Source of the DNA: an uncultured Oscillospiraceae bacterium | Lineage (GTDB): Bacteria > Bacillota > Clostridia > Oscillospirales > Oscillospiraceae | DNA: 9,138 nt | Reading direction: 5' to 3' | Assembly (NCBI GenBank): GCA_910585735.1 | Contig: CAJUEU010000052.1 | Span: 1-9,138, forward strand | In this document: positions 6,132 to 9,138 of the stretch, piece after piece | Layout of the letters: each line of letters begins with the position of its first letter | Numbering within the stretch: the first letter of the stretch is position 1 | Position numbers and translations under genes: made by a program | Notes under the pieces: generated by a model | Databases searched by the model: none | The model's input: only the letters and a program-made list of their open reading frames with translations | Told to the model about the DNA's origin: nothing

Positions 6132-6641
6132 ATGCTCCTTGAAACAGAACGCTTATCTCTGCGGCGGCTGACCCAGGACGATTTTGAGGCCCTGCGCCTG
6201 ATCCTCCAGGACCCGGAGGTCATGTACGCCTATGAGGGGGCTTTCAGCGATACCGAGGTCCGGGAATGGCTGGACCGGCAGCTTGCCCGCTATGAAATGT
6301 GGGACTTCGGCCTGTGGGCGGTGGTCCTGAAGGAGTCCGGCCAGGTCATCGGCCAGTGCGGGCTCACCATGCAGCCCTGGAAGGACCGGGAGGTGCTGGA
6401 GATCGGCTATCTCTTCCGGCGTTCCTGCTGGCACAAGGGCTACGCCACCGAGGCAGCCTCCGCCTGCAAGACCTACGCCTTCGGGAGCCTGAACGCCCCG
6501 GAGGTCTGCTCCATCATCCGGGACACCAACCTCCCCTCCCAGCGGGTGGCCATGCGGCTCGGCATGCGGCCGGAGGACACCTGGATCAAGCACTACCGTG
6601 GCGTGGATATGCCCCACCTCCGCTTTGTGGCCCATATGTAG
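6132..6641 (+). CDS. GNAT-family N-acetyltransferase (RimJ/RimL-like)
   Basis: This 169-residue cytoplasmic protein starts at ATG 6132, with GGAGGG 6 bases upstream; the longer open frame reaches into the preceding terminator and HIT gene. Family marks are LETERLSLRRLTQDDFEAL at the N-terminus (typical of GNATs related to ribosomal-protein acetyltransferases), IGQCGL (73-78), EIGYLFRRSCWHKGYATEA (90-108, the acetyl-CoA pyrophosphate-binding motif A) and NLPSQRVAMRLGM (133-145). It transfers acetyl from acetyl-CoA to an amine on an unknown small molecule or protein. No promoter is obvious between the HIT terminator and its ribosome site, a distance of about 25 bases, so it probably depends on read-through. 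It is followed directly by the repeat array. Confidence 0.9.
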   Translation: MLLETERLSLRRLTQDDFEALRLILQDPEVMYAYEGAFSDTEVREWLDRQLARYEMWDFGLWAVVLKESGQVIGQCGLTMQPWKDREVLEIGYLFRRSCWHKGYATEAASACKTYAFGSLNAPEVCSIIRDTNLPSQRVAMRLGMRPEDTWIKHYRGVDMPHLRFVAHM

Positions 6642-6642
6642 C

Positions 6643-6730
6643 GGCCGGACCCCGGCGGTCCGATGATCTCTGCCCTTGCCCCTGAGCCTCCCCTTTTAAG
6701 GGGAGGTGGCCCGAAAGTGCCGGAGGGGTC
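6643..6730 (+). repeat. Three-hairpin repeat unit 1 (degenerate)
   Basis: It starts two bases past the GNAT stop codon. A GGACC...GGTCC hairpin (6646-6661) is followed by a pyrimidine-rich linker containing TGCCCTTGCCCC, a GCCTCCCC/GGGGAGG hairpin (6686-6706), TGGC, an eroded second hairpin and CGGAGGGGTC. The part order matches the other units; the second hairpin has lost most of its pairing. Confidence 0.7.
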
Positions 6731-6739
6731 TTCCCGTAA

Positions 6740-6831
6740 GGACCGTCCTCCCGGACGGTCCGCTCTCCCTTGCCCTTTGCCTTCCCCACGGGGGAAGGTG
6801 CCCCAGTCCGCAGACTGGGGCGGATGAGGGG
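6740..6831 (+). repeat. Three-hairpin repeat unit 2
   Basis: The first 48 bases (6740-6787) are identical to 8787-8834: a GGACCGTCC/GGACGGTCC hairpin, then CGCTCTCCCTTGCCCTTTGC, then CTTCCCC. The CCTTCCCC/GGGGAAGG hairpin follows at 6780-6798. The second hairpin is CCCCAGTC/GACTGGGG with a CGCA loop (8 bp, perfect, 6801-6820). The tail is CGGATGAGGGG. Confidence 0.85.
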
Positions 6832-6873
6832 AGCCTGCCATATAGCGGAGCCTGGGGGAAATGGGTCAAAGTT

Positions 6874-6920
6874 CCCCTCATCCGTCTCGCTTCGCTCGAC
6901 AGCTTCCCCCAGGTGAAGCC
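6874..6920 (-). repeat. Inverted copy of the two-hairpin repeat (unit 3)
   Basis: Read on the minus strand, it has an imperfect GGCTTC...GGGGGAAGC hairpin, TG, a GAA-loop hairpin with two mismatches, and the tail GACGGATGAGGGG. It faces unit 2 across a 42-bp spacer, so units 2 and 3 form one composite inverted repeat from 6779 to 6920. Confidence 0.75.
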
Positions 6921-6957
6921 CAAAGCCCCCAAGCCGAAGGCCGCTATGTAGGGGCCG
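6921..6957 (+). repeat. Boundary module, copy 1
   Basis: The sequence contains CCCCCAAGCCGAAGGCCGCT followed by ATGTAGGGGCC. Close relatives occur at 8428-8460 and, more degenerate, at 9024-9060. Here and at 8428 the module sits directly before a GGxCC...GG(T)CC hairpin and looks like the left boundary of the repeat unit. Confidence 0.6.
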
Positions 6958-7027
6958 GCCCTTTGTCCTTGCCCTTGAGCCTCCCTCCTTGAGGGAGGTG
7001 GCACCGCCGGAGGCGGTGACGGAGGGA
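6949..7027 (+). repeat. Three-hairpin repeat unit 4
   Basis: A reduced GGGCCGGCCC palindrome, the linker TTTGTCCTTGCCCTTGA, a perfect hairpin CCTCCCTC/GAGGGAGG (6980-6998), TGGC, the second hairpin ACCGCC/GGCGGT with a GGA loop (7003-7017), then GACGGAGGGAG. Both hairpins are perfect although the first has a different stem sequence from unit 2. Confidence 0.82.
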
Positions 7028-7045
7028 GCGCAAACCTAGCAGCGA

Positions 7046-7076
7046 GCCCCCGGCAAAAATAATCTCGCCGGGGCCT
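7046..7076. repeat. Isolated GC-rich hairpin
   Basis: GCCCCCGGC and GCCGGGGC flank an A-rich loop, giving an 8-bp stem with one bulged C. It lies between the repeat array and the next terminator. No T run follows. Confidence 0.5.
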
Positions 7077-7101
7077 ACACGAAAAATTTGGACAAAGACT
7101 G

Positions 7102-7133
7102 ACCGCCGGAGAACTCTCCGGCGGTTTTGTGTT
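7102..7133 (+). terminator. Intrinsic terminator, plus-strand orientation
   Basis: A perfect 10-bp stem ACCGCCGGAG (7102-7111) / CTCCGGCGGT (7116-7125) is followed by TTTGTGTT. The T run serves rightward transcription, probably from the GNAT gene through the repeat array. The minus-strand XRE gene ends just to the right, and this hairpin may also mark the 3' end of its mRNA, though with a weaker T tract. Confidence 0.75.
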
Positions 7134-7368
7134 ACTTATCCCCTTTGCGTCCCAGCAGATAATCCGTTGTCACATGATAAAAATCTGCCAGGGCGACCAG
7201 ATGATGAAGGGGGATCTCTCGTTTCCCCGTTTCATAATTGCTGTATACCCTCTGATCAATGCCAAGGATAGCCGCAACCTCTTTTTGTTTCATATCCTTG
7301 TCTTCACGCAAATCCCGCAATCGTGGCAGATACATCTTGCTCACCTCAGCCAGGGTCAGCTTGTCCAT
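7132..7368 (-). CDS. XRE-family helix-turn-helix regulator
   Basis: This 78-residue protein is almost entirely one Cro/CI-type DNA-binding domain (about residues 14-73). It has LPRLRDLREDKDMKQKEVA (first helices), LGIDQRVYSNYETGKREIP (turn and recognition helix, 35-53) and LVALADFYHVTTDYLLG (closing helices). There is no additional sensor domain. The ATG at 7368 has GGAGGG 5 bases upstream. The gene lies 29 bp after the lipoprotein gene on the same strand, so the two are probably co-transcribed. It may autoregulate the operon or control genes elsewhere. Single-domain XRE proteins are common in mobile elements and toxin-antitoxin loci, but the neighbour does not look like a toxin. Confidence 0.9.
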   Translation of the reverse strand: MDKLTLAEVSKMYLPRLRDLREDKDMKQKEVAAILGIDQRVYSNYETGKREIPLHHLVALADFYHVTTDYLLGRKGDK

Positions 7369-7397
7369 AAGGGCCCTCCTCTCTGAGACGTCATGGC

Positions 7398-8285
7398 TCA
7401 GTCCTGGCCGTGGTAGTCCAGGTCGTACCAGCGAAGGAACTCTTCCTGTTCCGCTTCGGTAAACTCCGTATCGGAGGTATGAGTCACCTCAAACACTGTT
7501 TTCAGTTCTCCATCCACCAAATCTTTTGCGTACAGGGTAGCAGATTCAGGATTATGCTCATAAGGATAACCGCATACCCGAACACAGGTCAATTCACCAT
7601 TGATATACTGATACCAGGAAAAAGAGCCTCCCCAGATGGAAGTGCGGTACCAGCTTTCCACCGCATTGATTTCATGGTCAAAGGTGGGATTTTCCAGCTC
7701 TGACAGTCCGTAAGGGTCCTCAATGAACTGCTCCGCTTCCTTGTCCCAGATGTAATAGGCATAGTAACGGTTATGGGTACCCTCGCTGTACAGATAATAG
7801 AAATCCATACAGCCATCAAAATCAAGGTCCTCTACATAAAGTTTAAAGTACTCAGGCCAGACCCCAATATCTGTCTCAATCACCTGAATGGGTTTCCGGC
7901 TTTTTCCTTCATAGAAAGTCAGTGTCAAATCTCTGGTAAAATCATAAGGCCATAGCCCCGCCGACACCGCCTCCAGGCGGAATACATGCTCCCCATCTCC
8001 CACATCGATGGTATAGGTATCATGGGAGGCGGATTCTGGGTTATAGTGATACTCCTTCCCGTCCAGGACTACGGTGCCCTGGGGCAGATCCAGCATGGGG
8101 GTAGGCTCGGGCTCCGGTGTGGGAATCGGTTCCGGGGTAGGTGTGTGCTCCGGCAGAGGGAAAGGGGTGGCCTCCGCTGTTGGGGCAGAGCTTTCCTGCG
8201 CCGTTGTCGGGCCGCAGCCGCACAAGGTCAGGCACAGCCCCACGGCCAAGCAACAGGCTCCTATTATCCCTCTCTTTCGGTTCAT
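7398..8285 (-). CDS. Lipoprotein with Pro/Glu/Thr linker and an EF-hand-like motif
   Basis: This 295-residue protein starts at ATG 8285 behind GGGGGG. A basic N-terminus (MNRKR) and a hydrophobic stretch end in the lipobox LCGC, so Cys24 should be lipidated and the protein tethered outside the membrane. Residues 40-63 form a Pro-rich spacer with repeated TPEP. The globular part holds DLDFDGCMDF (153-162), a calcium-binding-loop-like pattern (DxDxDGxxD with one position changed), followed by a Tyr/Trp-rich strand YYAYYIWDKEAEQF. This arrangement recalls proteins with FG-GAP or XAC2610-like domains. The motif NPESA occurs twice (82-86 and 245-249), hinting at two related halves. The gene is first in a two-gene operon with the XRE regulator. 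Its function is unknown; calcium binding is inference. Confidence 0.88.
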   Translation of the reverse strand: MNRKRGIIGACCLAVGLCLTLCGCGPTTAQESSAPTAEATPFPLPEHTPTPEPIPTPEPEPTPMLDLPQGTVVLDGKEYHYNPESASHDTYTIDVGDGEHVFRLEAVSAGLWPYDFTRDLTLTFYEGKSRKPIQVIETDIGVWPEYFKLYVEDLDFDGCMDFYYLYSEGTHNRYYAYYIWDKEAEQFIEDPYGLSELENPTFDHEINAVESWYRTSIWGGSFSWYQYINGELTCVRVCGYPYEHNPESATLYAKDLVDGELKTVFEVTHTSDTEFTEAEQEEFLRWYDLDYHGQD

Positions 8286-8311
8286 CTGGGCACCCCCCTT
8301 TAACTGATTTT

Positions 8312-8340
8312 ATTATAACGGTATAGAGGTACAAATTCAA
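8312..8340 (-). promoter_or_regulatory. Promoter of the lipoprotein-XRE operon
   Basis: On the minus strand there is TTGAAT (8340-8335), a 17-base spacer and a perfect TATAAT (8317-8312). The leader to the ATG at 8285 is only about 20 bases. Confidence 0.75.
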
Positions 8341-8427
8341 GTACAAGCCGATTTGCCTTTTCTTTCCCCAGGGCAGGGTGGATTTTTTGCGGCATCCGCC
8401 GCAGGACCGCCTGGGTGATACTTGTTG

Positions 8428-8460
8428 CCCCCAAGCCAAGACCCGTTATGTCGGGACCGC
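8428..8460 (+). repeat. Boundary module, copy 2
   Basis: The sequence contains GCCCCCAAGCCAAGACCCGT followed by TATGTCGGGACCG, closely related to 6921-6957 and again directly before a GGACC-type hairpin. The stretch 8341-8427 before it has a short GCGG/CCGC hairpin and otherwise nothing I can assign. Confidence 0.6.
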
Positions 8461-8511
8461 CCTCCCGAACGGTCCGCTGGTCTTTCGCCTTCCCCCCTTT
8501 CGGGGGAAGGC
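8453..8511 (+). repeat. Repeat unit 5 (truncated: second hairpin missing)
   Basis: A GGGACCGCCC...GAACGGTCC hairpin with mismatches, the linker GCTGGTCTTTC and a perfect GCCTTCCCCC/GGGGGAAGGC hairpin (8487-8511). The TGGC, second hairpin and GACGGA tail seen in other units are absent, and a different copy begins 20 bases later. Confidence 0.75.
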
Positions 8512-8530
8512 CTAACCATTCCTCTATTAG

Positions 8531-8632
8531 GCTTCCCCATTTATGGGGAAGCTGTCAGCCGGGCAGTGGCTTTGCCGCTGCCGGGACAGTCGTTCGGCTT
8601 TGCCGAATGACGTCCCTCGGCTGACTGATGAG
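8531..8632 (+). repeat. Repeat unit 6 with expanded, branched second hairpin
   Basis: The perfect hairpin GCTTCCCC/GGGGAAGC (8531-8552) is followed by GTCAGCC (8554-8560), which pairs with GGCTGAC (8619-8625). Inside that stem lie two nested hairpins: GGCAGTGGC/GCCGCTGCC with a TTT loop (8562-8582) and GGGAC...GTCCC enclosing GTTCGGC/GCCGAAT with a TTT loop (8583-8616). The tail is TGATGAGG. The second hairpin has thus become a three-way junction. Confidence 0.8.
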
Positions 8633-8649
8633 GTCATTTTAATAAAGGC

Positions 8650-8704
8650 CCCCTCATCCGTCATTTGCTTCGCAAATGCCACCTTCCCCGTAAACGGGGA
8701 AGGC
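8650..8704 (-). repeat. Repeat unit 7, inverted
   Basis: Read on the minus strand: GCCTTCCCCGTTTACGGGGA and onwards (8-bp first hairpin), TGG, the second hairpin CATTTGC/GCAAATG with a GAA loop (7 bp, perfect), then ACGGATGAGGGG. It faces unit 6 across a short AT-rich spacer, repeating the arrangement of units 2 and 3. Confidence 0.85.
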
Positions 8705-8724
8705 TTAAAACCGCTCCACGATTA

Positions 8725-8773
8725 GCCTCCCCTTAAAAGGGGAGGTGGCACGGCGAAGCCGTGACGGTGGGGT
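8725..8773 (+). repeat. Repeat unit 8
   Basis: The first hairpin CCTCCCCTT/AAGGGGAGG (8726-8745) is followed by TGG, the second hairpin CACGGC/GCCGTG with a GAA loop (8749-8763), and ACGGTGGGGTC. It is followed after 14 bases by the next GGACC hairpin. Confidence 0.85.
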
Positions 8774-8786
8774 CACTCCTCCGTAG

Positions 8787-8876
8787 GGACCGTCCTCCCG
8801 GACGGTCCGCTCTCCCTTGCCCTTTGCCTTCCCCTTGGGGGAAGGTGTTACCGCCGCAGGCGGTGACGGAGGGGGT
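8787..8876 (+). repeat. Three-hairpin repeat unit 9
   Basis: Its first 48 bases are identical to 6740-6787. The first hairpin CCTTCCCC/GGGGAAGG lies at 8827-8844. The second is ACCGCC/GGCGGT with a GCA loop (8850-8864), followed by GACGGAGGGGGTC. The high identity to unit 2 alongside different second hairpins suggests a recent common origin with exchange of the variable part. Confidence 0.85.
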
Positions 8877-8943
8877 CTCCCACATGGGGGCCTGGGCGGC
8901 CCTTGTAGGACGGGGGCTGTCTCGGCTTCGCCTTCGGTCAAAT

Positions 8944-8972
8944 CGGTGGACACGTGCCACTGGCACGCACCG
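8944..8972. repeat. Bulged hairpin in the right-hand array
   Basis: CGGTG (8944-8948) pairs with CACCG (8968-8972) around an inner perfect stem CGTGCC/GGCACG (8953-8967) with loop ACT. A 4-base bulge separates the stems on the left side. It resembles the second-hairpin modules but has no adjacent GGGGAAGG hairpin. A decayed TTTCCC/GGGAAA hairpin follows at 9004-9017. Confidence 0.55.
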
Positions 8973-9023
8973 ACCCCCGCCGCTGCCCCTTTCCCTTCAA
9001 GCCTTTCCCTTGGGAAAACCTAA

Positions 9024-9060
9024 AACCCCCCGAGCCGAGGGCCGTTACGAAGTAAGGCCC
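9024..9060 (+). repeat. Boundary module, copy 3 (degenerate)
   Basis: The sequence contains AACCCCCCGAGCCGAGGGCC followed by GTTACGAAGTAAGGCC, a divergent relative of the modules at 6921 and 8428. A small TTAC...GTAA hairpin replaces the TATGT segment. Confidence 0.45.
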
Positions 9061-9100
9061 GAAGGCCAATAGCTTGAAGGAGGACAGCCTTGGGGTGTTT

Positions 9101-9134
9101 CCAAAGAGGGGCAACCGAAGTTGCCCCTCTTTGG
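9101..9134. terminator. Perfect hairpin at the window end, probable terminator
   Basis: CCAAAGAGGGGCAAC (9101-9115) pairs perfectly with GTTGCCCCTCTTTGG (9120-9134) around a CGAA tetraloop, a 15-bp stem. Sequence after it is cut by the window edge, so the T tract and the gene served cannot be seen. It probably belongs to a gene to the right or ends transcription through the array. Confidence 0.55.
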
Positions 9135-9138
9135 TCGT

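Noticed and set aside
6642..7130. CRISPR-like array
   Set aside because: Repeats are irregularly spaced, differ in orientation and are themselves palindromic. No spacers of equal length and no cas genes are present.
8705..9072. Several open frames of 60-100 codons on both strands in the right-hand array
   Set aside because: They arise from GC-rich palindromes without stop codons. They lack ribosome sites and translate into Pro/Arg/Gly-rich nonsense that recurs at each repeat copy.
9076..9138. GAAGGAGG followed by a possible TTG start at 9090
   Set aside because: The frame would run through the 15-bp hairpin at 9101-9134 and is cut by the window edge. A leader or terminator explains it equally well.

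Overview
The window looks like chromosomal DNA from a GC-rich, gut-type Clostridia bacterium, probably Oscillospiraceae (Flavonifractor, Lawsonibacter or Intestinimonas-like). This is inferred from a threonyl-tRNA synthetase under a T-box leader, strong Gram-positive Shine-Dalgarno sites, sigma-A style promoters (TTGACN-17-TATAAT), strong GC3 bias in most genes, and dense GC-rich palindromic repeats between genes. No species can be named from the sequence alone.

Left end (1-760, minus strand): the 5' part of thrS, without the usual N-terminal TGS domain. It is preceded by a complete T-box riboswitch with a threonine ACC specifier, a T-box motif, a terminator and a clear promoter. A small GC-rich inverted repeat lies between the T-box terminator and the thrS start codon.

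810-2368 (plus strand): a strong promoter drives two AT-richer genes one base apart. They encode an exported protein of unknown function and a membrane-anchored small protein of unknown function, and may be a recent acquisition.

2596-6641: ordinary GC-rich genes. They are a YdjC/ChbG-type deacetylase (+), an alpha/beta hydrolase (-) that shares a bidirectional terminator with it, an exported transglutaminase-like protein (+) transcribed divergently from the hydrolase, a HIT-family protein (+) and a GNAT acetyltransferase (+).

6642-7131 and 8340-9000 contain no convincing genes. Both are packed with a recurring hairpin element: a GGACC...GGTCC hairpin, a pyrimidine-rich linker, a CCTTCCCC...GGGGAAGG (or CCTCCCC...GGGGAGG) hairpin, TGGC, a second hairpin whose stem differs in every copy but stays paired, and a GACGGA(T)GAGGGG tail. 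About nine copies or fragments are present, some facing each other as inverted pairs. The two arrays bracket a small minus-strand operon (8285-7132) of a lipoprotein and an XRE regulator. This repeat system is the most unusual content of the window. The window ends in a perfect 15-bp hairpin with a CGAA loop.

Most of the genes are independent housekeeping or accessory units. Apart from the two small operons and the divergent pair, there is no evidence of one multi-gene pathway.
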